Source of the DNA: Brachypodius melanocephalos
Lineage: Eukaryota; Chordata; Aves; Passeriformes; Pycnonotidae
DNA length: 64,000 nt
Assembly (NCBI GenBank): GCA_013398615.1
Contig: VZSR01002420.1
Span: 149,613 to 213,612, forward strand
Direction of reading: 5' to 3'
The notes under the pieces are model-generated. The model was not told where the DNA came from and searched no databases. It saw only the letters and a list, made by a program, of their open reading frames with translations. Position numbers and translations under genes: made by a program. Of the stretch, positions 1-13,200 are shown in pieces. How positions within the stretch are numbered: position 1 is the stretch's first letter; every line of letters begins with the position of its first letter.

Positions 1-3000
1 AAGCCCCCAACAAAAATCTTTTTAACAGGTTCTTTTGTTTTCATGGCTTTAGCTCTTTTTGGATCAATGACCTTTCCATTCAGTTTGTGTTCTTTCTGGT
101 CCATGACCTGAGGAAAATTAAAACACAATCTTACACATCTTAGTTAAAGCAAAATGTTTCACTGATGTTTTGAGTAAGGCCAAATTTGCTTCAATTTCAA
201 TACTTGGATCACACCAATAATTTGCTGCACAAAAACAAAGAGTTCTGTGATTTTTGATCACTATCCACTGACACAGTCAGTTCTGACAACTGGAACCACC
301 TATTACCCAGCAGAAGCAAGAGTATAATATTTCTCAAAAAGTACTCTTCTCATCCTCAAACTTTATGAAGTAAAAAATCTGTACTTTAGCTAACACAAAG
401 GTCATGACAATGAAAACTTTTGTGTGCTGTATCCACAGCTTTTTAGAAAAGCTAACAGCTAATTTTTGCTCGGATAGAGCCCAATATATCAAAGCTACTG
501 GCTCTGCTCTAGGGGTTCACATTACAGCTCTGGAATGCAAAGACTGGGAGTTCTTTACAAATGCTGCTTTCACAAGCAGCAGGCAGCAGACATTTATATA
601 CTATATTTTTCAAGTGCCCAAGTCCAATGACTTGCAGAACCTGTAAGTGCCCAAATCCATACCTCGGGAATGCTAGTCCTGGACACAGCATCACGAGTAA
701 GATGGCTCATAAAAGCAAGCATTTTCAACAAGCACGTTAAACACACTGCACCCCTGAATCATCTTTACCGGAAGACGTACAAACAATACCTGCAGTCATC
801 CTAGTGAGTGCCTTCTCTCTGATCCCTGAATTTGGAGGTGTTTCCTTCCATCCATCCTACCTTATCCACGCTCTCCGATTCTTTGAAGAGTACAAAGCCG
901 AAGCCTCTCGATCTCCCAGTGATGGGGTCCAACTTCAGAGTGCAGTCTACAACTTCGCCAAACTTAGAGAAGTAATCCTTCAGATCCTTCTTGGTTGTAT
1001 CCCAGCTAAGGCCACCAATGAACATTTTCCTGTTAAGACAAGTTGGTCAACCTGTAGATGTGTGTTACCCAAAATCCTGCATTGGCAAACTTTATGAGCT
1101 CAATTGCTTAATGCACAGAACTAACAGGATTTTATCAGTTACTACACACACAGGCCTGCACTTTTTGACAACTTGCTTAAATAATTCTGGCCAGGACAGA
1201 TAAAAACTTCCACATACACAAATATTTTTCACTGTCTTCTCCTGCAGCTGCTTACCCTGCTGTCCCAAGAAACCACTAGCAGTGACAAAAGGTATCTTAC
1301 TACTTCTTCACATTGCCACCAAAGTTTTAGTTCCATTCAATTATCTGTGGAGCCACCACACAACTGCTCATGAAACAAACACAGGCAGATTAGATTTGTT
1401 AGGAAGTGTGGTTAAAACAGAAGCATTTATCTACCAGTTGAACTGGACATATGCTCAAATTAATAAACTAAAATAAAGTTTAGTCAAGTTCTCTTCCCCA
1501 GAAAGCAGTTAAGAACAAGCAAAGTATTGGATGGTCAGAAGCTCTCTTTCCTCACAAAAACTTTAAATAAACACCTGGCATAATCCATTCTCATCAAGAG
1601 AATGTCTTTCCAATATTTCTATAGCACCAGTGTTGCTGGGCAGATGTGTGCAGCACATAATTTGTAACTTGTATTTTCAAGAGCACACTGGAAGCTTAGA
1701 ATCAAATCATAACCATCCCACCATGTGAGTAAGGCATAAAAAAATATTAAAAGATGAAAAATCAAGCCAGTGTACACACAAATGAATTATCCCAGGTTAT
1801 TAGGCATAGGGCTTAGGACCCCATTCAAAAGAGGATTTGATTTGAGATGATCTCTTCTAATACTGATAAAGAAGATTTTACCGTGAGCTCTAACCAAAAA
1901 CTATGATCCATTATGATCTATAAAAGGACTTTCTTCAAACCTTCGCCCATTTTCACTGTCCCAACTTATTTCACAATCAGAAAACCTGAAAAACCACTGT
2001 ATCATGTTTCTAACCCTTCCACTTCCCACGCACAAATATTCCTGCCAATCATGTAAAAGAGCATTGTACCTCCACAACTCAAACTCTCGAATCAAAAGCT
2101 GCTCCTGTGAACTACCTCTGTTGAATTAGCTGTGCTCTGACAAAATTAACGAGAGCATTCAGTTTCTGACAAACATCCATACAGACGAGGGTTTCAGGAG
2201 CTTCAAATGTTTTTATAACAAGTTTCCAAATCTGTAAAGAAGGAGCACCAATTCCTCATCTCTTTATCCACTTTTCCAATTAGTTCCAGATCTCTCTTCG
2301 ACAAAGTCCCAACAGGCCTTTCTATCAGCTGTGACTTCTTACTGCCTTCACGGCAGAAATGCTCCACCCTGGTAAACCAGCAGCCTCATACGGTAAAGAC
2401 AGTAAATCAGATGAACTTTCTGCCCTTTGTTCACTCATCATTAAGGTTCTTAAGCTTGTCTGCTGTTCTGTGGAGGGATTTTTTAAGCAGCCAAACAGAA
2501 GACACAGAGGATGCAGCATCTGACACATGGGGGGTAGAGATGCTCTAGCAGTCACTACTGAACTGACACTTGCGACACAGACCGCCTTTCTCAATATTAA
2601 CATACAGACCCTGCTTGGTATCCCCAAGGACAGACAGACCAAGAACACGAGCTTGAAACCGAAAGCCTCTGAAGGTTTTTTCATCTCTCCACACAGTAAC
2701 TGCACCTTTGAGCCCAGTGCCAGAGCAGGAAACCACGGCTGCCTCAGTCTGCCCCTACATAAACTACTACTCCATGGCGAAACTGAGCTCAGGTCAAGGC
2801 CACACCACAAACGGGAGCATAACAATTCAGGAGCAGTGTCACAGCTCTGCCAAAAGCTTGTAAAATACATAAACTTCCTAGCCCATGGTCTAGCTGGTCT
2901 AACTCACATCAACACTTACAGTTTCCCGAAAATAAGTTACCAGAAGTGCACTGGGAAAGCTTTCAAACCTCAGACTTAGCTAAATAAGGTATCACAGATA

Positions 3001-4533
3001 TGCTCGTTTTCCCTTTACTACCAGAAGTGTCGTCAAAACACTTTGTTTCCTGTACAGGTCAAAAAGACTGAACTAGACTACAAGTCAAGGTGTGATACCT
3101 GTAATCACTGCCCAATGCCACTGCATCGCTTAGAGACAACTTTTTCTAGGCTCTGTTGCCTCAAAAGAACCTGAGCTTGCCCATGAAAACCCTTTAATCG
3201 CTGCGTATTCAATGGTAGTAAGAAAAACAAACATGCAAACTCCAAAGGCATTGGAAGCTCTTAAAAACAGAGGAAAAGTAACAAATCCACTTTTATTTTG
3301 CTAATCACAGCAAAATACTCAAAAAAGGGTTCCTGTTCTCTCTCTCTCTGCATTATCCCAGATTATTAACACCTCTCTCAGCAACATCCCAGGTTACTAC
3401 AGAAGGAAGACACTCAGGAAGGTTTTGCAGCACGTATCTGCAGGACACAGTAGTCAGTGCTCCTTTATCCAGGTTATTTTCTGCCTTGACCAAAAACAGA
3501 CTTGCAGCTCGAGTTTCTCACTGGCCCGACAGGACACAGCAGAGCACATCAGCCTGTCACTGGATTTATTACACACAAATTTCATCGACAATACAAAAGG
3601 GACACTGCCCCAGGCAGAGACCCTATAAAGACTAAAAGCTGTCTTTATTTTCCATAAAACAGAGTAATAGAACATGCTGAGTTGGAAGGGACCTATCAGA
3701 ATCATCACGTCCAACTCCCAGCCCCGCATCGGACACCCTAAGAGTCACACCACGTGCCTGAGAACGTTTTACAAGTGCTTCCTGAACTCTGTCAGACTTG
3801 GTGCTGTAACCACTTCCCTGTGGAGCCTGTTCCATTACCCAACCACCCTCTAGGTGAAAAACCTTTTCCTGGTGCATAACCTGAACCTCCCCCGACCTAG
3901 CTTCCCGCCTTTTTGACTCCTACTCAAGTTCGGACACCACCTAACACAATCCTCCCGACAGCAAGTTCCGGAAGAAGCAGAGGCATGTTTTAGGCTGGGA
4001 AGAAGTCCCGGTGCCTGACGCCTCAGGTGACAGGCTGTAATGTTTGCAACACAGGGCAATGCTGCGACTGCAACCAGAGCATTCGGCTACACAGTTATGG
4101 TCTTCACGCACGCACCGCACTTTAACTCATAGAAAAGGCATCGTTGAAAAGAAAGATAAGTAAAGGGGGTCTGTAGTTTGAGGTACATGACACCATTTGT
4201 ACACCGCGGGACCAGACACCGCCCCCGCGGCCCGGCCCGGCCCGTGACGTCGCCGAGGCGCCAAGTAAACAAACAGAGCGGCGAACGGGGCCGGGGGCGC
4301 CGGGCCCCGCCCGGGACACACAACCCGCCCCCCGCCGCTCACCCCTCGTCCTCCTCGTTCTTGCTGGCGTCGATCTTGGCTCCCTCCGACTCGACCCCGC
4401 CGCCGCCGCCACCTCCTCCATCGGTGCTCCCCGCCCCCGCCTGCCCCTCAGGCTGCTCCGCCGGCTCCGCCGCGCTGCCCCCGGCACCAGCCGCTACCGC
4501 CGCCGTGTCCAGAGCGAATTGCTGATCCGACAT
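1..4533 (-). CDS. HNRNPD: HNRNPD (hnRNP D / AUF1), 5' part, partial at window edge
   Basis: Coding exons on the minus strand: 4343-4533 (start codon at 4533-4531), 861-1029 and 1-107, which runs off the window. All junctions are GT-AG and the phases close. Exon 1 encodes an Ala/Gly-rich acidic N-terminus beginning MSDQQFALDTAA and ending KIDASKNEEDEG. The 169-nt exon encodes RRM1, with RNP2 MFIGGL and RNP1 RGFGFVLF. The last exon begins VMDQKEHKLNGKVIDPKRAK and enters RRM2 (IFVGG). The family binds AU-rich elements in mRNA 3' UTRs and controls mRNA decay, splicing and telomere-related functions, shuttling between nucleus and cytoplasm. KIDASKNEEDEG and LKLDPITGRSRGFGF separate it from HNRNPDL, the next gene, which shares its exon sizes. 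The 57-nt alternative exon known between exon 1 and RRM1 in mammals was not found, so the visible exons give a p37-type N-terminus. Confidence 0.95.
108..860 (-). other. HNRNPD intron between the RRM1 exon and the next exon
   Basis: The intron is AT-rich and bounded by GTAGGA (donor, from 860 downward) and a CTCAG acceptor just above 107. No repeat, RNA gene or extra exon was recognised. The short ORFs here show no family signature. Confidence 0.8.
1030..4342 (-). other. HNRNPD intron 1
   Basis: This 3.3-kb intron has a GTGAGC donor at 4342-4337 and a TTAACAG acceptor ending at 1030. It contains one CR1 fragment (3657-3905) and, near the promoter end, CpG-rich DNA with a CRE-like TGACGTCG at 4245-4252. 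ORFs of 150-181 codons at 2325-2979 overlap on both strands, resemble no protein family I know and are probably chance. The mammalian 57-nt cassette exon should lie here but was not visible by eye. Confidence 0.75.
3657..3905 (-). mobile_element. CR1 LINE fragment (3' part, minus orientation)
   Basis: On the plus strand the sequence has the usual reverse-complement CR1 3' landmarks: GTTGGAAGGGACC near the tail, GTCCAACTCCC, CCTGTTCCATTACCC and AGGTGAAAAACC. The minus-strand translation carries degenerate CR1 ORF2 C-terminal text (HQEKVFHLEGGW). It is 5'-truncated, as is normal for CR1, and lies in HNRNPD intron 1. Confidence 0.8.
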
Positions 4534-4770
4534 GGCGCCGCCGCCGTCCCGCACCGGCCACCCCCAGTGCCGCCGCCTCCCCGCCGAGGCCCCGGCCCCG
4601 CTGGCGGCCCCGGCCGAGCGCGCCGATCCCGCCGATCCCTCCTCCTCTTGCTCCCTGTTTTTAATGGCGCCGCCACCGACCCAACCTAAAATGGCGGCCG
4701 GAAGGAGCGCGGCGGGCGGGACACGTGACACCGCCCCCGGGGAGCCGTGAGGGAGCGCGGGGGGAGCTCC
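4200..4770 (-). promoter_or_regulatory. HNRNPD CpG-island promoter, exon 1 and 5' UTR
   Basis: The DNA is dense in CpG and GC boxes around the HNRNPD start codon. Directly seen are a YY1-type AAAATGGCGGC at 4688-4698, overlapped by an ETS core CCGGAAG at 4698-4704, an E-box CACGTG at 4722-4727 and a CRE-like TGACGTCG at 4245-4252 inside intron 1. No TATA box is visible upstream of the start codon, so this looks like a dispersed housekeeping promoter. The start codon context has G at -3. The transcription start is inferred to lie around 4690-4750. A CR1 copy begins at about 4805, so the promoter must be short. Confidence 0.75.
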
Positions 4771-4804
4771 GGCACAGCCCGGGAGCGCCCAGAGGCGGGG
4801 GGCC

Positions 4805-5275
4805 GACATGGACAGTCCAACCCCCCCAGGGCAGGGCCACCTGGAGCGGGCGACACAGGAACAGGTCGGGGTGGGTTTCGAATGGCTCCAGAGAGGGAGA
4901 CTCCACAACCTCCCTCGGCAGCTGTTCCAGTGCTCTGTCACCCTCAGTGTAAAGAAGCCCTTCCTCATGGTGAAGTGGCCATTGCTCCTCGTCCTGTCAC
5001 TGGCACCACTGAAAAGTGTCTACACCATGCTCTTGGCACCTGCCTTTGAGATATTGATGTGCATTGCTGAGATCCCCTTCAGTCTTCTCCAGACTGAACA
5101 GGCCCAGCTCCTGCAGTCTCTCCTCGTAAGGGAGATGCTCCAGGCCCCTCATCATCTCTCTAGACCCTTCACTGGACCCTCTCCAGGAGCCCCTTGCCTT
5201 CCTCGTGCTGAGGAGCCCAGACCTGGACAGAATACTCCAGCTGCACTTCACTAGGGCCAAGTAGAGCGGGAGGAT
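4805..5275 (-). mobile_element. CR1 LINE copy immediately upstream of HNRNPD
   Basis: Plus-strand landmarks are GTCCAACCCCCC, GACACAGGAACAGGTC, GAGACTCCACAACCTCCC, CTGTTCCAGTGCTCTG and AATACTCCAGCTGCACTTCA, all typical of avian CR1 read antisense. The minus strand still encodes recognisable ORF2 C-terminal text, MRGLEHLPYEERLQELGLFS, then, after a frame change, MRKGFFTLRVTEHWN. The element is therefore 5'-truncated and broken by a frameshift. It lies about 270 bases upstream of the HNRNPD start codon. Confidence 0.85.
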
Positions 5276-5884
5276 CACATATTGAAGCAAAACTTGGCTC
5301 TTAGCGAGGTTTTGTGTATTAACAAACCACTGCAGCAATGTCCTTGTGGCACAAGTCTCCCTCAGCCCCTCAGTTGCTTGGACAGTGCTGGACCCAGCTG
5401 CACTCACAAATACAGTATATGAACTCACACCTGTGGCTTCTTGCTGATTCTTTAAATTGTTGCTGACCCTAAAGTTCAAGAACTTGTAATCTCCTGCTTG
5501 GAATTGGAATAGAAGTGGTGTAGGAAAGTAATTAAGTTAGGTTCTAGAATACTTGAGGTTTTAAGTGCTTGAAAAGCTCCAACTCTTCAAGCAATGCTAA
5601 CAGCATTAAGAAGGTACTGCTATAGTTCTGGATTCCTTCTGAGACGCACAAAACTGGTACATTGTGCATTGTGCCACAGACCACTCTCCTTGTTGCTGCG
5701 CAGAGGGCAGGACACAACTCTGCCATCTTCCACAGTGATGCTAATTCCAAGCACTCAGGATAGATCAGGAAGAACAATGGGGTGGATGGACCTGTTCTCA
5801 CAGTAACCTGATCTCCAGAGAGGTACCTGCCCTTCTATTTAAGTAAAACTGTAGTTACACCACTTTAAGGTCACGGCAAGACTA
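5276..5884. other. Intergenic spacer between HNRNPDL 3' end and the CR1 upstream of HNRNPD
   Basis: This is unique-looking DNA with short ORFs only. No RNA gene, repeat or conserved coding signal was recognised. Confidence 0.6.
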
Positions 5885-5904
5885 CGCACTCACTTAAGTA
5901 AGCA

Positions 5905-5910
5905 TTTATT
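5905..5910 (-). terminator. HNRNPDL distal poly(A) signal AATAAA
   Basis: The plus strand reads TTTATT. The minus transcript therefore carries AATAAA about 1.46 kb after the HNRNPDL stop codon, with cleavage expected near 5885-5895. Two other minus-strand AATAAA motifs, at 6290-6295 and 6335-6340, could give shorter 3' ends. Confidence 0.55.
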
Positions 5911-6271
5911 AGAGAATCTTTTAACATGAAATTATACAAATAAAGTTTGTATAAACACAAGTCCACATTGTGTCGTAACATGAATGGCAAAAAGAAAGTA
6001 AAAACCATAAAAGAAAACTAGTCGGCCGCTATGTACAGTTGGACACAGTTGTGTCATACACTAAAAGTCTTTTACAAAATAGTCATTTTCTCTCACGAAG
6101 ACCACCCTCCATCCACTCACGATGCGTTGCAAGATGGCTTTTTGTTGCAGTATCTCTACCTAAAAAATCAAGACAAAATGCATGTCAGATCTGTGATAGT
6201 TACTACAGGATTGTTAAAAGGTCCATTTTCATGAACTGCTTTAAGTCTTCTATATATTCCTTTCTTCACTG

Positions 6272-6553
6272 TTAAAGATCATATGCATATTTATTAAGGT
6301 AACACAAGAGGTTTGTTTAGTTACCCATCAGTAATTTATTTTCCCAAATATTGCCACTCAGCCCGTCTAGGAGGCTGCTCCAAAACAAGAACCATCCAAT
6401 TTAGGTAAGTAAGCAGGCTCTGGATCACGTTCTTTTCCACTGGAAATACTGCCAAAAGGCTTTCTGATTATTTGTTTATACAACTAAACGACTTATGTGC
6501 AACACAAGTCAGGTCACTTTAGTTCAGACAGTCCATATGCATATGATCTTTAA
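6272..6553 (-). repeat. Perfect 19-bp inverted repeat in HNRNPDL 3' UTR, arms 6272-6290 and 6535-6553
   Basis: Arm one is TTAAAGATCATATGCATAT (6272-6290). Its exact reverse complement occupies 6535-6553. The arms are separated by 244 bases, and each contains the self-complementary core ATATGCATAT. On the minus-strand transcript the 3' arm begins at the last base of a poly(A) signal (AATAAA, 6295-6290). The cleavage zone of that signal, and a possible acceptor CTTTAACAG, lie within or next to the stem. Confidence 0.85.
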
Positions 6554-7368
6554 TGTTTATCCAGATTTAAAAGTTCGTTTTGGTTTGCAGATTTCACTAT
6601 TAGCTATAAAAAGAAAAAAGCAAGCATTAAAATCTTAAAGAATGCACATTTAAAATGAGGTTCCACAATTGAAATACAACACTAAACAGAAGACCAAATG
6701 ATTAAGCTGTAAAGGCATTTATGTACTTTAACTCCTGTAAAAAACCATTTAAGTTAAAGACACTTAATCTCCAAAAAAGATTAAAAAAAGAAGCCAAAGT
6801 CTGAAGTTTTCCACTTTAATCTTTACGCTGGTACATGAAGTTGGAAGAGACCATACCACAGGACAGCGTTTTCTGGTGTATGCCTTGCGCTCTGCCTGCA
6901 ACGTGCGACCCCAGAGATAGACGTGGTCAGGGTGACACACGGCCTGCAATGAAGTTCCCGCTGGCGGGTACAAACAAGGTATAATGTCAGAGTTAGAAGA
7001 CAACATTCTTGTTTTCCTTAAGTTGTACCCATTTCAGTACTTTACCTGTTAATACTTCTAATAAGTTTAATTATTCCTCTAGACCACCTGGTACACAACG
7101 CAAACCAGAAAAACTCTTATGTTTTTCTGAAGTACTAAAGAAGATAAAGTCACATTTTTACAAAGTTAAAGATCTATAGACACGTAGGCAAAGCTGGTTT
7201 TAAAAAAAAAAGTATTTTTTAAGTTAACAAAAGCTTAATTAAAGGAAAAGTCATGCTAGGCAAGATTTTACTCTTCGTTTGTCTATTGATCTTTAAATTA
7301 GATTAGACATAGTTGGAGTGGAGCTTGTGCTCCTGTACACACCTGTTGGTCAGGTACTAGGTACTGCT

Positions 7369-9770
<2,402 letters not shown>

Positions 9771-9836
9771 GGCGGGGCGAGGGCGGCGGGGGTGCTCGTG
9801 CGAGCGGCGGAGACAGCAGAGATCTACTCCCGGCAG

Positions 9837-9847
9837 AAAATGGCGGC
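9837..9847 (-). promoter_or_regulatory. YY1-type site in HNRNPDL 5' UTR
   Basis: The minus strand reads GCCGCCATTTT, the usual YY1 core, probably just downstream of the transcription start. An identical 11-mer lies in the HNRNPD promoter at 4688-4698. Confidence 0.6.
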
Positions 9848-9876
9848 GGAAGAGATCCGGGCACCGCCTGCGCCTC

Positions 9877-9887
9877 CCTTATATACC
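9877..9887 (-). promoter_or_regulatory. TATA box of HNRNPDL (GGTATATAAGG)
   Basis: The minus strand reads GGTATATAAGG. The transcription start is expected near 9850, giving a 5' UTR of about 80 bases. The TAA inside the box is in frame with the start codon at 9770, and no other in-frame stop or ATG lies between them. Confidence 0.75.
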
Positions 9888-10241
9888 CGCGCGAGCAGCC
9901 AATCAGCGCCGCCCTCCCGCCCGGTGCCGCAGCGCCCCCGGCGGCTCTCGGCGGGGCTGCAGCAGCCACTCTGCGGCCGCCATCGCGCGGGCTGGGCCGG
10001 GCCGGTGCCGCTGCTCCGGGCGGGCACGGGCACCGCCGCACCGGGCACCGGATACCGGGACGGGCGGGCGCAGGGGCTGAGCGCGCCGGCCGGCGGTGGG
10101 TGTGACGCCTAACCCAGAAACACCGTTCCGGCGGCGGCGGGGAGGGGCGGGGCGGGCGCCCCGTGGGCGGGCACAGCCGGCGCGGCGCTCCTCGCCCCCG
10201 CCGCCGCGCGTCCCCGGTGCGCCCCACGTGCCGCCGCCGCC

Positions 10242-13200
10242 ATGGGCGTGCTGCCGGTGCCGGCGGAGGTGCGCGCCATCCTGCTGGACATCGAGGGCAC
10301 CACCACCCCCATCGCTTTCGTCCAGGTGAGACGCGAGTGCTCGGTGGCATCGTCGCTCCTGTCGTGACCCCCCAGCCCTGGCGTCGCGGGGGGCTCCCGT
10401 AGCATCGCCGTTCGTACCGTGACCTCCCCCGCTCTGGCAGCTCGCCTCAAGGCAGGCTAGGGTGTTGCCGGGAGCGAAAGCCGTGACCCATTTTCTCCGA
10501 TTTTCCGAATAATGCTCGCGAAAAAATATGTCTTGTCTTGCCGATCGGCCGCCCCTTTGGTGGGCTGGGGAGCAGGTCACTACCTCGGAGATTCGGGCAA
10601 GTCAGGGAATCTTCATGGATATAGGGCAGTTGAAGTGCTCGCAGCCTCTTCTGAGAAAAGCCCTCGAGCATCGCTGTTCCTTTGATGGCTGGAGCTGCAG
10701 CACCGCACCCGGGTCTGCAGAGAGCCTCAAGTGCGATCCCTTTGAAGTACGATGCTTCTTGGCCTTAATTTCAGTAATTAGCAATTTGCAGTAATCGATA
10801 ATTCTCGGAGTTATTCCCTTCGGGAGGGGCTGGTACAGCCCAATGCCCCCGGTGTGCCGGAGGAGCGTGTCCAGCGCGGCGGGAGGGCAGAACAGGGGAC
10901 ACACCGAGCCTACGCGACAGCGACTGTAGTGGCAGCGAATGCGCCAGTGGCTTCCCTTGCCTAGGAGAAAGCTTAAGACCGCTGGAAATGCCGGTTTAGG
11001 TGCAGAACGGAGGGCACTGGGAAGCCTGCGAGTCATAGGCGCTCAGAGAACCGCAAATTGTAGTAGCCGCGGGTCCCTCCTCTCCGGGAGGCTTTGGTTA
11101 GCAGGGGGGAGCGGCTTGGTAAAACAGCGAACGGATATATCCCTTCTCCTGCCGTTAATTATCATGGATTTCCCCTGAGACATTATAGCTTTTGGTAGAT
11201 CTTTGCAGCCAGTGGCTTACAAAGATGCTCTGTGACCCACATGGCAGGTGAAGGCTCCTTCCAGGCTTTCTAGAGGTTTCTGCTAACAGTTTAACAGATG
11301 AACAGCATGACCTACATCTTTCCTGTCCATGTTCTTCCAGTGCTCTTGAAGAAATTTCAGGCCTAGATGGCATTACAGTTGCCTCCCTTCCCTCAATATC
11401 TTTCAGTTCAAACAGTTTGGACAGTTCAGGTTTCTTACTAAACGTCTAACTGAACAACTAAGTTGTTTCTGTCCACCTTGAAGCTGTTTTGCAGTTGTGC
11501 AAACAATATGCCCCACACCTGAGACTTTGGGTTTCCACCCAAAGTGCTTCTGTTGCAGGGAGGCCAAGTGAGTTTTGGTTCTCAATAAAATTCAGTTTGA
11601 TGGAAATCCTGAAAATGCTTGGAACAAGTTATTTCATTTGGTCTTTCAGTTAACCTCTATTTGCCTTTGAAGAGTCCACTGATGGTTCAGCGGACACTTT
11701 ATTCTTCAATATTAAACAATATTATTTAATCCTTTCTCTAATGTTAGAATTACTGAATCTGCAATGTAAGGAAATAGAATGAGTCAGCTGATGGGTGGAT
11801 TAAGGAAAGATACCAGAAAAGAGAGTATTTAGAATCTTTATTCCACACAGACTCATGGCCTATTAAACTTAGTAGAGCATTGACTGGGATCACTCTTGAC
11901 ATCCATGAACCATCTGTCCCACTGGCTGTCCACTACTCCAGCTGTCACGTGGGTGTCCCTTCTTAGTTCACAGACCAATGCATTTGCCAGTGGACCAAGA
12001 CTTTTACCCTTTTAAAATCCCCCAAATCACAGAATCCACTAATCTTTCAGAATCTGTTTAGAAGTTTTTCTTAGCCAGCATAAGAATATGAAACACTGCT
12101 TTTGAGAAACAATTGGGTCCTTTTGGCATCTGAGTTGTAAAGGAGGTTAAACCAAGCCAGCAGGTCAGCTGCATTTCCCAGTGGATTCTCTTTAATTTCT
12201 TCCATGATTTAAAAGATAGTTTGAAAGTAACAGAAATGAGAGTAACTTGGGGGCATTACAAGGCTTTTCATTTCTCTAGACAAGTTTGTGGTAATTCTTT
12301 AAGCAATTTGCATTGTTTTTAAAATATACAACATGGAAAACACAATATTAGAGCAAGAGAAAATCCTGCAGTTCCACCACCACATCACACTCACAGGACA
12401 ACTGCTTTCTTAGTTCAGTAACAAGCTAATGACATACAACAAGGAATAAGAAACTGTGGGCCATTTTTTGAGGAGACGTGAGTTCAGGTTAGTTTTTTCC
12501 CAATTAAGGAAAGCTCAATTCTCTACCCAAAGGAAGGACTTCCCTGCCCTTCTCCTTGACCTGAGGCTTTTCCCACACCCAGAGACACACGGTGGCTGCT
12601 TGTGGCTTCTGACTCGTAAAAACACCACTAATGGGAGCAATTTGTAATTATTTCTGGTTGCCCTTGGGATCTCTGTGAAGGTTTGTAATTTTCCTGTGGC
12701 ACTTTCCCCAAACCACATTTAATTTCATTTGCAAGACTGTCCTGTGGAGTTCAGTGTCACTGGACCAGGCTTTTTATTTCAAAAGGTCTTCTAACTTTGG
12801 CGAGAGGTTGAGGTGTGTTTTCAGAATGACCTTTGCTAGGACAAGTGCCCCATCAAAAATACAATAACATAATTTACCTGTTCAGAGTACATGCACTGTC
12901 AGCCTTGTACTCCTCAGTTGGTGGGAATGTGGTCATGTGTGCCATTTGAGACATTTTTTGGCAAGCCCAGGAAAAGTGATCACCCACCTTTCCATCGCAG
13001 GCTTTAAAACTTTCAGCTACGTAAACATTTGTGTAAAAAAAGTCCACCTGTGCTGATCCTGGCCTGAGGCTGGCTCAGTCCTGTGACCAGGCAGGCTCCC
13101 TTGCCAGCTGCTGCCCTGTAGGGGAAGCTTAAGTTTGGGAAAATAACTGTACACGGCAACATGTGGAAACAGTTCCTTTAAAAGCCGGTCAGCCTTACCT

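Larger units (their letters stand above)
5885..7368 (-). other. HNRNPDL 3' UTR, possibly containing non-coding exons
   Basis: The region lies between the HNRNPDL stop codon (7371-7369) and the poly(A) signal at 5905-5910. Reading the minus strand, possible splice sites are a donor CAACAG|GTGTGT with the exon ending at 7343, an acceptor GTTGTGTACCAG ending at 7088, and a donor AACAG|GTAAAG with the exon ending at 7046. These would define a 42-nt non-coding exon (7046-7087). Further acceptors are possible (for example CATTGCAG before about 6945 and CTTTAACAG ending at 6271). In mammals hnRNP DL is reported to autoregulate by splicing in its 3' UTR that exposes the transcript to nonsense-mediated decay, so this layout is expected, but the exact exons here are inferred. 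Confidence 0.5.
9771..10241. promoter_or_regulatory. Head-to-head promoter of HNRNPDL (-) and ENOPH1 (+)
   Basis: Only 471 bases separate the two start codons, and the whole stretch is CpG-rich. For HNRNPDL the minus strand carries a TATA element at 9887-9877, a YY1-type motif at 9837-9847 in the 5' UTR, and an inverted CCAAT (CCAATCA, plus strand) at 9899-9905, just upstream of the TATA. For ENOPH1 an E-box CACGTG sits at 10225-10230, 12 bases before its start codon, with GC boxes around 10140-10180. The two directions look different: a focused TATA promoter for HNRNPDL and a TATA-less one for ENOPH1. Confidence 0.8.

Noticed and set aside
2325..2979. 181-codon minus and 150-codon plus ORFs in HNRNPD intron 1
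   Set aside because: They overlap each other, have no family signal and no splice context.
4339..4968. 209-codon minus ORF taken as one protein
   Set aside because: It fuses CR1 remnants (VTEHWN text above 4805), promoter DNA and the real HNRNPD exon 1. The real start is the ATG at 4533 and the exon ends at 4343.
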